36,086 nucleotides of DNA from NCBI GenBank assembly GCA_022844005.1, contig JALHMN010000031.1, forward strand, positions 1-36,086, read 5' to 3'. Origin of the DNA: a bacterium (GTDB lineage Bacteria > Pseudomonadota > Alphaproteobacteria > Ferrovibrionales > Ferrovibrionaceae). Shown here one piece after another: positions 15,098 to 22,535 of this stretch (positions are counted from its first letter, which is position 1; the number at the start of each line of letters is the position of its first letter). The translations under genes were made by a program, and so were the position numbers. The notes below the pieces were generated by a model. The model ran no database searches. It was not told the DNA's origin and saw nothing but the letters and a program-made list of their open reading frames with translations.

Positions 15098-15128
15098 AAA
15101 ATCTGGGGGCCTCAGACCCGAAACCCCC
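15098..15128 (-). terminator. Possible weak terminator after ispG
   Basis: Read on the minus strand, GGGGG (from 15128) and CCCCC (to 15105) form a short stem with a 14-base loop. AGATTTT follows directly. The location, about 70 bases after the ispG stop and before ybjN, suits a terminator, but a 5-bp stem with a large loop is weak. Confidence 0.3.
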
Positions 15129-15196
15129 TACCGGTAGACTAGAAGAAGAATCGCGAGTCGTGCAAGCGACAGACCCGGGGCGGCACGGAAAAGGCG

Positions 15197-16324
15197 CTAT
15201 TCGGCCGCAGCACGCGCTTCCGCGGCCTTCGCGGCCTCGATCTCGGCCGCCTTCGCCTCGACCATTTCGACCAGATGATCGACCACGGACTGGTCCTTCA
15301 GGCGGTGGTGGGGCACGCCGGCGACATAGACCTGGTGGGTGTTGTTGCCGCCGCCGGTGAAGCCGATATCGGTTTCCCGCGCCTCGCCCGGGCCGTTCAC
15401 CACGCAACCGATCACCGAGAGCGTCATCGGCGTGGTGATATGGGCGAGACGCTGTTCCAGCGCCTCGACGGTGCGGATGACGTCGAACTGCTGGCGCGCA
15501 CAGGAGGGGCAGGAAATGACGTTGACCCCGCGGTGCCGCAGGCCCAGCGCCTTCAGCATCTCGAAGCCGACCTTCACCTCTTCCTCGGGCTCGGCGGAAA
15601 GCGACACCCGGATGGTGTCGCCGATACCGGACCACAGCAGCATGCCGAGGCCGATCGAGGACTTGACCGTCCCGGTGCGCAGCCCGCCGGCCTCGGTGAC
15701 ACCGACATGCAGCGGATAGTCGCAGGCCTCCGCCAAGCCCTGATAGGCGGCGACGGCGAGGAAGACGTCGGAAGCCTTCACCGAGATCTTGAACTCCCGG
15801 AAGTCGTTGTCCTCCAGGATGCGGGCATGCTCCATGGCGCTTTCCACCATCGCCTCCGGGCAGGGCTCGCCGTACTTCTCCAGGAGATGCTTTTCCAGCG
15901 AGCCGGCATTGACGCCGATCCGCATGGAGAGACCATGGTCCTTGGCGGCTTTCACCACCTCGCGGACGCGTTCGGCCGAGCCGATGTTGCCAGGATTGAT
16001 GCGCAGGCAGGCCGCCCCGGCCTCCGCCGCCTCGATGGCGCGCCTGTAATGGAAGTGGATGTCGGCGACGATGGGCACCTTCGACGCCTTGACGATTTCC
16101 TTCAGCGCCCGGGTCGAATCCTCGTCCGGGCAGGAGACGCGCACGATATCGGCGCCCGCCGCCTCGCAGCGGCGGATCTGCTCGATCGTCGCCGCCGCAT
16201 CGGCGGTCAGCGTGTTGGTCATGGTCTGCACGGTGATCGGCGCGTCGCCGCCGACCAGCAGACTGCCGACGCGGACCTGGCGCGATTTGCGGCGCCGGAT
16301 CTCCCGATAGGCACGGACCGTCAT
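15197..16324 (-). CDS. ispG: IspG, flavodoxin-dependent HMBPP synthase
   Basis: IspG (GcpE) performs the penultimate step of the MEP isoprenoid pathway, converting methylerythritol cyclodiphosphate to HMBPP with a 4Fe-4S cluster. The 375-residue single-subunit bacterial form is complete. It has the N-terminal TIM barrel ([20 protein letters not shown] near 15) and cluster ligands C272 and C275 (SCPSC), C307 ([10 protein letters not shown]) and E314. The spacing is the same as in E. coli. ATG 16324 lies behind AGAGGTG. An upstream Met at 16378 is in frame but would add a non-family extension. The last 20 residues are Ala/Glu-rich and variable. Confidence 0.97.
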   Translation of the reverse strand: MTVRAYREIRRRKSRQVRVGSLLVGGDAPITVQTMTNTLTADAAATIEQIRRCEAAGADIVRVSCPDEDSTRALKEIVKASKVPIVADIHFHYRRAIEAAEAGAACLRINPGNIGSAERVREVVKAAKDHGLSMRIGVNAGSLEKHLLEKYGEPCPEAMVESAMEHARILEDNDFREFKISVKASDVFLAVAAYQGLAEACDYPLHVGVTEAGGLRTGTVKSSIGLGMLLWSGIGDTIRVSLSAEPEEEVKVGFEMLKALGLRHRGVNVISCPSCARQQFDVIRTVEALEQRLAHITTPMTLSVIGCVVNGPGEARETDIGFTGGGNNTHQVYVAGVPHHRLKDQSVVDHLVEMVEAKAAEIEAAKAAEARAAAE

Positions 16325-16410
16325 GGAAAACACCTCTGTCGCTGCCGGCAACATGGCGGCCGGCAGCCGCCGGATCAAGCCGCAGGGAGATTACCGGAGA
16401 ATGACGCGGG

Positions 16411-16962
16411 TCAGATCGGCTCGCCCCTGGCGCGGCGGGTGAGGATCTTGAGCTGTTCTCTGGCGCCGGGCAGGTGCGGATTGGCGGAAACGGCCCGTTC
16501 CATCGCGGTCAGCGCCCCGCCATAGTCCTTTTCCGCCTCGAGGATGGTGGCAAGGCCGGAAAGCGCACCGAAATGACGGGGTTCGAGCGCCAGCGTCTTC
16601 TGGATGTCGGCGCGGGAGGCGGCGTTGTTGCCCATCAGGAAATGCAGCGTCGCCCGCTTGTTCCACCCTTCGGCATAGTCGGGGGCGAATTCCACCACCA
16701 CGTTGAAGAAGGAAAGCGCCTTGGCGTATTCCCGCCCCTGCATCGCTTCCATGCCGGAACCCATCAGGAGTTCGACCGTCGGGCTCGGGGTTTCCAGCCA
16801 CAGGGTCCAGATCGCCTGTTCGATGGTCTTGATCTCGATCGGCGCCTCGGCCTCGTAGAGCTTGTCGAACAACCCGTCGAGCCGGGGATCGTCATGGGTG
16901 GCGGAAGCAACCGCGGGAAGCAGCAGGGCGCCGAAGGCGAGGGCCGGAAGAAGCCGTCTCAT
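16411..16962 (-). CDS. Secreted TPR protein (183 aa)
   Basis: It has a signal peptide of about 21 residues (MRRLLPALAF, hydrophobic core, Ala-Ser-Ala) followed by tetratricopeptide repeats. Two repeats are clear. One has Gly-Arg-Glu-Tyr-Ala-Lys-Ala-Leu-Ser-Phe-Phe and Pro-Asp-Tyr-Ala-Glu-Gly-Trp-Asn-Lys-Arg-Ala; the other has Asp-Tyr-Gly-Gly-Ala-Leu and Asn-Pro-His-Leu-Pro. The product is probably a periplasmic or lipid-free exported scaffold with no enzyme motif. It starts 11 bases after glcF and may be the last gene of the glycolate oxidase transcript. A similar TPR gene often sits near this locus in relatives, but its role is unknown to me. Confidence 0.75.
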   Translation of the reverse strand: MRRLLPALAFGALLLPAVASATHDDPRLDGLFDKLYEAEAPIEIKTIEQAIWTLWLETPSPTVELLMGSGMEAMQGREYAKALSFFNVVVEFAPDYAEGWNKRATLHFLMGNNAASRADIQKTLALEPRHFGALSGLATILEAEKDYGGALTAMERAVSANPHLPGAREQLKILTRRARGEPI

Positions 16963-16973
16963 GGAAAGGGATG

Positions 16974-18290
16974 CTAGGGCGTCGGCGCCGCTTCGCCAAG
17001 TCGCGATCCCGCGAGGGCCGCCGGCACCGGCCCGCCGGTCGCCCAGTCGAGCAGTTCCACCGTATGCACGACGGGGATTGCGGTGCCGCCGGCGATCTGG
17101 GTGATGCAGCCGACATTGCCGGCGGCGATGACGTCGGGCGTCGTGCTTTCGATATTCGCGACCTTGCGGTCCCGGAGCCTTCCGGCGATTTCCGGCTGCA
17201 GCAAATTATAGGTGCCGGCCGATCCGCAGCACAGGTGCCCCTCCGGCACGTCGAGCACGGTGAACCCGGCGGCCGCGAGAAGCTGCTTCGGCGCCGCCGT
17301 CACCTTCTGGCCATGCTGCAGCGAGCAGGCCGAATGATAGGCGACGCGCAAGGGCCGCGCCCTCGCCGCCGGCAGTTCCAGTTCCGCCAGCAACTCGCTG
17401 ATATCGCGCGTCAATCCTGATACCCGGGCAGCCCGCTCGGCCCAGGCGCCATGCAGGCGCAGCATGAAGCCGTAATCCTTCACCGTCGTGCCGCAGCCCG
17501 AGGCGTTGATCACGATCGCATCCAGGCCGTTCGTCTCGATCTCGGCCGACCAGGCGGCCACATTGGCCCGGGCGAGGTCGAGGGCCGCCTCCTCCTGTCC
17601 CAGGTGATGCGGCAGCGCGCCGCAGCAGCCCGCCCCCTCGGCCACCACCACCTCGCAGCCGAGCCTCGTCAGGAGCCGCACCGTCGCCTCGTTGATCCCC
17701 GGCGCCAGCACCTTCTGGGCGCAGCCGGTCAGGAGCGCCACGCGCTTCTTCCGCACGCCCTCGGCCGGGAAGGTCTGGGGCGCATCCACGCGGGAGGGCG
17801 AAGGCAGGCTGGCCGGTGCCATGTCCAGCAGCGTCCGCAGCTTTTTCGGCAGCAGGCGCGCGAAAGGACGCGCCAGGATGGCGCCGATCAAGGCGAGGCG
17901 GAACAGCCCCGGCCGGGTCAGCACCGCGGGCAGCAGCCTGCGCAGCCAGCGGTCGGCCGCCGGGCGCGTATAGGCTTCCTCGATCCGCGCCCGGCCCATG
18001 TCGACCAGATGCATGTAATGCACGCCCGAGGGGCAGGTGGTCATGCAGGAGAGGCAGGAGAGGCAGCGGTCGATATGGGTGACCTCGGTCTTCGTCGGCG
18101 CCAGGTCCTGTTCCAGCATCTCCTTGATCAGGTAGATGCGCCCGCGCGGGCTGTCGCGCTCGTCGCCCAGGAGCACGAAGGTCGGGCAGGTGGCGGTGCA
18201 GAAGCCGCAATGCACGCAAGCCCGAAGGATCTGGTCGGCCACCTGGATGCCCGGATCGGCGAGCTGGGCGAGGGAGAAATGCGTCTGCAT
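16974..18290 (-). CDS. glcF: GlcF, glycolate oxidase iron-sulfur subunit
   Basis: GlcF carries electrons from the flavin subunits of glycolate oxidase to the quinone pool. The 438-residue protein has two 4Fe-4S motifs, C25/C28/C31/C35 (CVHCGFCTATCP) and C76/C79/C82/C86 (CLSCLSCMTTCP). Two CCG domains of the HdrB type follow, with Gly-Cys-Cys-Gly-Ala-Leu and Leu-Cys-Cys-Gly-Ser-Ala-Gly-Thr-Tyr. ATG 18290 matches the family's N-terminus, although the frame extends farther upstream through glcE. It begins 5 bases after the glcE stop. Confidence 0.96.
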   Translation of the reverse strand: MQTHFSLAQLADPGIQVADQILRACVHCGFCTATCPTFVLLGDERDSPRGRIYLIKEMLEQDLAPTKTEVTHIDRCLSCLSCMTTCPSGVHYMHLVDMGRARIEEAYTRPAADRWLRRLLPAVLTRPGLFRLALIGAILARPFARLLPKKLRTLLDMAPASLPSPSRVDAPQTFPAEGVRKKRVALLTGCAQKVLAPGINEATVRLLTRLGCEVVVAEGAGCCGALPHHLGQEEAALDLARANVAAWSAEIETNGLDAIVINASGCGTTVKDYGFMLRLHGAWAERAARVSGLTRDISELLAELELPAARARPLRVAYHSACSLQHGQKVTAAPKQLLAAAGFTVLDVPEGHLCCGSAGTYNLLQPEIAGRLRDRKVANIESTTPDVIAAGNVGCITQIAGGTAIPVVHTVELLDWATGGPVPAALAGSRLGEAAPTP

Positions 18291-18295
18291 GAAGC

Positions 18296-19507
18296 TCAGA
18301 GACCGGCGTAGAGGCGGCCGGGGTTCAGGATGCGCTTCGGGTCGAAGGCCTCCTTCACCCGGGCGGTGAGGGCGGCGAGCGGCGCGGGTTCCGGCTGGAA
18401 CACCGGCAACGTGGTGCGCAAGGGCGCATCGGCCCGCATCAGCGTCGCGTGACCGCCGATGCCGGGCAGCGCGGCCCGTATCGCCTCGGCCGCCGGATCG
18501 GCGCCCTCGAGGCCCAGCCAGACGAGGCCGCCGGACCAGTCGTAGAACCAGCCGGTCAGAGCGACGCCGGCCCGCAGCAGCGCCTCGACCAGGGGCGGGC
18601 CCTCGGTCGGCGCGACGGAAACCCGCCAGACAATGGGTGCGGCGATCAGCGCGGCGACGTCGCGGAGTTCGGCCCACAGCGCGCCGGAATTACGCCCGTG
18701 CAGTTCCTCCTGCCGGACGCCTTCGAACATCGCCCGGAGCGCCGCGAGACGCGCCGTGGTGGAGACGGGCGTGCCTTCCAGGCGGATCGCGGTGACGGCT
18801 GCGCCTGCGTCGCGCACATAGCCCACCGCGCTCCGCGCCGCCGCGGCGGCGGGCAGATGCGCGAGGCCCGAGACCTCGTGCGGCGAGCCGCCGGCCCGGT
18901 TCAGCGCCTGCACGGCGGCGCGGTCGTCGAGGCCGTAGAGCAGCAGCGTCCGCGTCTTCTCCGCCGCGGGCAGCACCTTGAAGGAGAGTTCCGTGAAGCA
19001 GGCGAGCGTGCCGAAGGAGCCGCAGGCGAGCTTGGAGAGATCGTAGCCGGTGACGTTCTTCACCACCGTGCCGCCCGACTTGAAGCCTTCGCCCCGGCCC
19101 GAGACCGCCTTGAAGCCCAGGAGATGGTCGCGCGCCGCGCCGGCCTTTATCCGCCGCGGGCCGGAGAGGTTGCAGGCGAAGACGCCGCCGATACTGCCCT
19201 CTCCGGCCCCGTAGAGACCGGAGAGATCGATCGGCTCGAAAGGCAGTTCCTGGCCCGAGGCCGCGAGTGCCGCCTTGATCTCGGCGATCGGCGTGCCGGG
19301 GAGGGCGGTCATGTAGAGCTCGGCCGGTTCGTAGGCGGTGATGCCGGAGAGCCCCGACAGGTCGAGGGCATGCTCGGCCTGCACCGGCCGCCCCATGCCC
19401 TTCTTGCTGCCGGTCCCCAACACTTCGAGCGGATGCTCTTCCGCCACCGCCCAAGCGACCGCGTCGAGCACCTCGCGCGCATCGCGCGGCTTGAGGATGG
19501 AACCCAC
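18296..19507 (-). CDS. glcE: GlcE, glycolate oxidase FAD-binding subunit
   Basis: GlcE is the second flavin subunit of glycolate oxidase. The 403-residue protein has the PCMH-type FAD fold. It contains Glu-Val-Leu-Gly-Thr-Gly-Ser-Lys near 28, a central GAGEGSIGGVFACNLSGPRR, and GGTVVKNVTGYDLSKLACGSFGTL near 145, and it ends FDPKRILNPGRLYAGL. It is somewhat longer than E. coli GlcE (about 350 residues). The start is GTG at 19507; GGGGGAGGG lies 5 bases upstream as an unusually strong Shine-Dalgarno. That sequence is one arm of an inverted repeat block, so glcE translation may be controlled by RNA folding. Confidence 0.94.
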   Translation of the reverse strand: MGSILKPRDAREVLDAVAWAVAEEHPLEVLGTGSKKGMGRPVQAEHALDLSGLSGITAYEPAELYMTALPGTPIAEIKAALAASGQELPFEPIDLSGLYGAGEGSIGGVFACNLSGPRRIKAGAARDHLLGFKAVSGRGEGFKSGGTVVKNVTGYDLSKLACGSFGTLACFTELSFKVLPAAEKTRTLLLYGLDDRAAVQALNRAGGSPHEVSGLAHLPAAAAARSAVGYVRDAGAAVTAIRLEGTPVSTTARLAALRAMFEGVRQEELHGRNSGALWAELRDVAALIAAPIVWRVSVAPTEGPPLVEALLRAGVALTGWFYDWSGGLVWLGLEGADPAAEAIRAALPGIGGHATLMRADAPLRTTLPVFQPEPAPLAALTARVKEAFDPKRILNPGRLYAGL

Positions 19508-19511
19508 TTAG

Positions 19512-19628
19512 CCCTCCCCCGCGCGCAGCGTGGGGGAGGGTTGGGTGGGGGCGGTGACGCAAATGCGAGCGCGCTGAGTACGGCACCGCCCCCACCCCGA
19601 CCCTCCCCCGCCCTTCGGTCGAGGGAGG
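19512..19628 (-). repeat. Multi-arm inverted repeat between glcD and glcE; contains the glcE Shine-Dalgarno
   Basis: The block holds a perfect 14-bp inverted repeat (19543-19556 with 19584-19597) that extends across one small bulge to about 25 bp using 19532-19540 and 19601-19609. The 9-base arm 19532-19540 is also perfectly complementary to 19512-19520, the Shine-Dalgarno of glcE. Arm 19601-19609 can also pair with 19621-19628, with one G-T wobble. In the glcD-glcE mRNA the order is therefore four alternating arms with exclusive pairings. The look is that of a dispersed palindromic repeat of GC-rich genomes, but no second copy is in this window. Confidence 0.8.
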
Positions 19629-19650
19629 AAGAATTCAGCGATCCTCCCCA

Positions 19651-21144
19651 TCAGAAGCGCGGCAGGTCGGGGAAGGGAAGCTGGCCGCGATGCACATGTA
19701 GCCGCCCCAGCTCGGCGCAGCGGTGCAGCACCGGAAAGACCTTGCCCGGATTGAGCCGGTGATTCGGGTCGAAGGCGCATTTCAGGCGCTCCTGATGCGC
19801 GAGATCGGTCTCGTTGAACATCGTGCCCATCAGGTCGCGCTTCTCGATACCCACGCCGTGTTCGCCGGTCAGCACGCCCCCCACCTCGACGCAGAGCCTG
19901 AGGATGTCGGCACCGAAGGCCTCGGCCCGCTCCAGCTCGCCCGGATTGTTCGCGTCGTAGAGGATGAGCGGATGCAGGTTGCCGTCGCCGGCATGGAAGA
20001 CGTTCGCCACCCGCAGGCCATGCTTCGCCGAAAAGGCGGTGATGCCGGCCAGCACCTCGGCCAGTTTGCGGCGCGGAATGGTACCGTCCATGCAGAGATA
20101 GTCGGGCGATATGCGGCCCACGGCGGGGAAGGCCGACTTCCGCCCGGCCCAGAAATTGGCGCGCTCGGCCTCCGAGGTGCTGACCCGGATCGATCCGGCA
20201 CCGCAGCTCTTCACCAGCGTGCCGATGCGCTCGATCAGATCGTCCACCTCGGCCGGCGGACCGTCCAGTTCGACAATGAGGAGCGCCTCGACATCGAGGG
20301 GGTAGCCGGCATGGCAGAAGGCCTCGGCGGCATGAATGGCTGGCTTGTCCATCATCTCCATGCCCGCCGGGATGATGCCCGCCGCGATGGTCTTCGCCAC
20401 CGCCTCGCCGGCGCTCTCCACCGTCGGAAAGCCGACCAGCAGCGCCCGCGCGGTCGCGGGTTTGGGCAGGATGCGCACGGTCACTTCGGTCACCACGCCC
20501 AAAAGGCCCTCGGAGCCGGTCAGGATGCCCATCAGGTCGTAGCCTGCGGTATCCAGATGCTTGCCGCCCAAATGCACGACCGAGCCGTCGATCAGCACCA
20601 CCTCGAGGCCGAGCAGGTTGTTGGTGGTGAGACCGTACTTCAGGCAGTGAACGCCGCCCGAGTTCTCCGCCACATTGCCGCCGATCGAGCAGGCGATCTG
20701 GCTCGAGGGATCGGGAGCATAGTAGAAGCCGAGGTGCTCGACGGCTTTCGTGATCGCGAGGTTGGTGACGCCCGGCTGCACCCGGGCGCAGCGGTTCTCG
20801 GCATCCACCTCCAGCACGCGGTTGAACTTGCCCATGGCGAGCAGGATACCGTCCGCCAACGGGAACGACCCGCCGGACAGCGAGGTGCCGCCGCCGCGCG
20901 GCACCACCTTGATGCCGAGCGAATCACAGGTCTTCAGGATGCTGGCAACCTGCCCCACCGTCTCCGGCAGCAGCACGGCGAGCGGCGGCTGGCGATAGGC
21001 GGTGAGCGCGTCGCATTCATAGGGTTTCAGGCCGCGCGGCTCGACGATGACGTTCTCGTCCGGCAACACGCCGCGCAGCGCCTCGACCAGGGCCGGCAGG
21101 TTGGCCATGGCGGCATCGTCGGGCTTCGGCATGGCAAGCGACAT
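19651..21144 (-). CDS. glcD: GlcD, glycolate oxidase FAD-linked subunit
   Basis: GlcD is the catalytic flavin subunit oxidising glycolate to glyoxylate. The 497-residue protein has the N-terminal PCMH FAD domain: Tyr-Glu-Cys-Asp-Ala-Leu-Thr-Ala-Tyr near 43, PRGGGTSLSGGSFPLADG near 83, and the Gly-Gly-Asn-Val-Ala-Glu-Asn-Ser-Gly-Gly segment near 150. The C-terminal FAD-oxidase domain has VFHAGDGNLHPLILYD, GEHGVGIEKRDLM and a final FDPNHRLNPGKVFP. The length matches E. coli GlcD. ATG 21144 is preceded by GGGGAGGG; ATG 21132 is an alternative. It is first of glcD-glcE-glcF, with 143 bases of repeat sequence before glcE instead of the usual tight spacing. Confidence 0.97.
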   Translation of the reverse strand: MSLAMPKPDDAAMANLPALVEALRGVLPDENVIVEPRGLKPYECDALTAYRQPPLAVLLPETVGQVASILKTCDSLGIKVVPRGGGTSLSGGSFPLADGILLAMGKFNRVLEVDAENRCARVQPGVTNLAITKAVEHLGFYYAPDPSSQIACSIGGNVAENSGGVHCLKYGLTTNNLLGLEVVLIDGSVVHLGGKHLDTAGYDLMGILTGSEGLLGVVTEVTVRILPKPATARALLVGFPTVESAGEAVAKTIAAGIIPAGMEMMDKPAIHAAEAFCHAGYPLDVEALLIVELDGPPAEVDDLIERIGTLVKSCGAGSIRVSTSEAERANFWAGRKSAFPAVGRISPDYLCMDGTIPRRKLAEVLAGITAFSAKHGLRVANVFHAGDGNLHPLILYDANNPGELERAEAFGADILRLCVEVGGVLTGEHGVGIEKRDLMGTMFNETDLAHQERLKCAFDPNHRLNPGKVFPVLHRCAELGRLHVHRGQLPFPDLPRF

Positions 21145-21187
21145 CTATCCCGGCCCTCCCCGCCGCCGCTGCAATCGACCTCCTCCC

Positions 21188-21216
21188 TGTATAGGGCCGC
21201 GGGCGACGGGGGCCAA
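21188..21216 (-). promoter_or_regulatory. Candidate sigma-70 promoter for glcDEF
   Basis: On the minus strand TTGGCC (21216-21211, 4 of 6) is followed by exactly 17 bases and TATACA (21193-21188, 4 of 6). Transcription would start near 21181, leaving a leader of about 37 bases with GGGGAGGG before the glcD ATG. No clear GlcC-type operator is visible to me. Confidence 0.45.
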
Positions 21217-21262
21217 CCGTCTCGGATGCAACACTGCGCCCGCGCATGCGTTGGGTCTCACC

Positions 21263-21970
21263 ATGCACCGCCCGCGAACCGCCCGCCTCATCGCCGCCGG
21301 CATCCTGCTCGCCTGCCTCGGCGCCGGCTGGTTCGGCTGGCGTTATCACGCCGAGATCGTGCCGCGCCGCTACAACCCGTTCACGGCGCTGCATGTGGCC
21401 GACGAGCCGAGTTTCGCCACCCGCTTCAAGCTGATGCGCGCCGGCACGGATGCCGGGTATTGCCGCAGCGCCCTTTCCACCTCTGAACTGAAGGCAGCGT
21501 CGCTGCCCGACACGATGACGGCGGATGGCTGCGGCTTGCGGAACGCCGTCCGCATCCGGGGCGGTTCCGTCGCCGTGTCGGCGCCGTTCACGGCCAGCTG
21601 CCCGCTGGCGCTCTCCTATGCCCTGTTCGAACGGCACGTGGCCCGCCCGGCGGCGCGGATGCACCTGGGCGCGGACCTGCGCTCCATCACCCATGTCGGC
21701 AGCCATGTCTGCCGGAACATCGCCGGCACCAGCCGCCGCAGCGACCACGCGACCGCCGATGCGCTCGACCTCGTCGCCTTCACCACGGCCGGCGGGACGC
21801 GGGTCGAAATCCTGAAGGACTGGCAGGGCAACGACCGCGAGGCCCGCTTCCTGCGCGAGGTGCGCGACGGGGCCTGCCGCTTATTCCGCGGCGTGCTTGG
21901 CCCCGATTACGATGCCGCGCATGCAGACCACTTCCACTTGGCGGCGACGGGCTTCTCCGTCTGCCGCTAG
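21263..21970 (+). CDS. Extensin-like family protein (membrane-anchored, 235 aa)
   Basis: A single N-terminal membrane segment (LIAAGILLACLGAGWFGW) precedes an extensin-like C-terminal domain typical of alphaproteobacteria. Visible residues are SDHATADALDLVAF near 165 and HADHFHL near 222. They resemble the Ser/His/Asp and Asp-His-Phe-His zinc-site pattern of M15 D-Ala-D-Ala carboxypeptidases, to which this domain is related. A periplasmic cell-wall role is likely. Four or more cysteines in the domain suggest disulfides. ATG 21263 was chosen for the membrane segment, since the open frame runs far upstream into glcD antisense. It is divergent from glcD. Confidence 0.85.
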   Translation: MHRPRTARLIAAGILLACLGAGWFGWRYHAEIVPRRYNPFTALHVADEPSFATRFKLMRAGTDAGYCRSALSTSELKAASLPDTMTADGCGLRNAVRIRGGSVAVSAPFTASCPLALSYALFERHVARPAARMHLGADLRSITHVGSHVCRNIAGTSRRSDHATADALDLVAFTTAGGTRVEILKDWQGNDREARFLREVRDGACRLFRGVLGPDYDAAHADHFHLAATGFSVCR

Positions 21971-21980
21971 CTTGCGGCAG
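21961..21980 (+). terminator. Hairpin spanning the extensin gene stop
   Basis: CTGCCGC (21961-21967) and GCGGCAG (21974-21980) are a perfect 7-bp stem with a 6-base loop containing the TAG stop. No T run follows, so it is at most a Rho-dependent or 3'-protecting structure. It lies 26 bases before the FNR-type box of the next gene. Confidence 0.35.
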
Positions 21981-22005
21981 GGTGATGAGGCCCGGATCGG
22001 ACCAT

Positions 22006-22019
22006 TTGCCCTAGATCAA
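22006..22019 (+). promoter_or_regulatory. FNR/FixK-type box before the hemerythrin gene
   Basis: TTGCC-CTAG-ATCAA fits TTGAT-N4-ATCAA in 8 of 10 specified bases, with a perfect right half-site. Its centre at 22012.5 would place an activated class II start near 22054. That is downstream of the GTG at 22046 and upstream of the ATG at 22097, so it also favours the later start codon. The regulator's identity (FNR, FixK or Dnr) is not readable. Confidence 0.5.
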
Positions 22020-22096
22020 GGTGAAGGGCCGAGCGGCGGCGTTGAGTGACCGCGATGAAATGTTGCGCCGCCCCTGCCATTGCTCCGGAGCCGCCC

Positions 22097-22525
22097 ATGA
22101 GTCCGCCGACCGTCGCGCATGTCAAATGGATGGAGGTGTTCGAGACCGGCATCCCCGAGCTCGACGGCTGGCATCGCCGGCTGGTGGATCGCTGCAACGC
22201 CCTTCTCGTGCTCGCCGCCACGAAGGCGGCATGGCCGCAGGTCGTGGCCAGCACGAATGATCTAGTCTCTGATTGCATCGCTCATTTCCACTTCGAGGAA
22301 GAGCTGATGGAGCGGACGGCATTCCCCCGGCTCGTCGCGCACCGCGCGGCCCACCGGGAGTTGGAGGCGAGGCTCCGCGGCCTCGCCGCACAGATGCAGG
22401 CGGCCGACGGCACGCTCCCCGCGCATGCCGCCCTCGTCTCCTCCCTCGGGCTCGAACTGATCGAACTCATGATCCGGCACGACCTCGACTACCGCTCGCA
22501 CGTGCTCTACGCGCAAGGACAATGA
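22097..22525 (+). CDS. Bacteriohemerythrin-type O2-binding protein (142 aa)
   Basis: This is a small four-helix-bundle di-iron protein, soluble and without fused domains. Visible ligands are H26 (LDGWHRRL), H63 and E67 (HFHFEEELM), and H82 and H86 (HRAAH). The last pair is odd. The usual His-x4-Asp of helix D is replaced by Arg-His-Asp-Leu-Asp-Tyr (H128, D129, D131), so ligand spacing is altered. Members store or sense O2 or protect against NO. ATG 22097 has GGAG 8 bases upstream; GTG 22046 and ATG 22055 are alternatives. An FNR-type box lies at 22006. The gene ends 10 bases from a convergent oxidoreductase gene. Confidence 0.82.
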   Translation: MSPPTVAHVKWMEVFETGIPELDGWHRRLVDRCNALLVLAATKAAWPQVVASTNDLVSDCIAHFHFEEELMERTAFPRLVAHRAAHRELEARLRGLAAQMQAADGTLPAHAALVSSLGLELIELMIRHDLDYRSHVLYAQGQ

Positions 22526-22535
22526 CCCGTCCGCG

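Noticed and set aside
19512..19628. Insertion sequence or MITE remnant with target duplication
   Set aside because: I could not see flanking direct repeats or a transposase, so I list it only as an inverted repeat block.
19723..21486. Plus-strand 587-codon frame opposite glcD
   Set aside because: It is a shadow of glcD. The real plus-strand gene in this area starts at 21263 in another frame.
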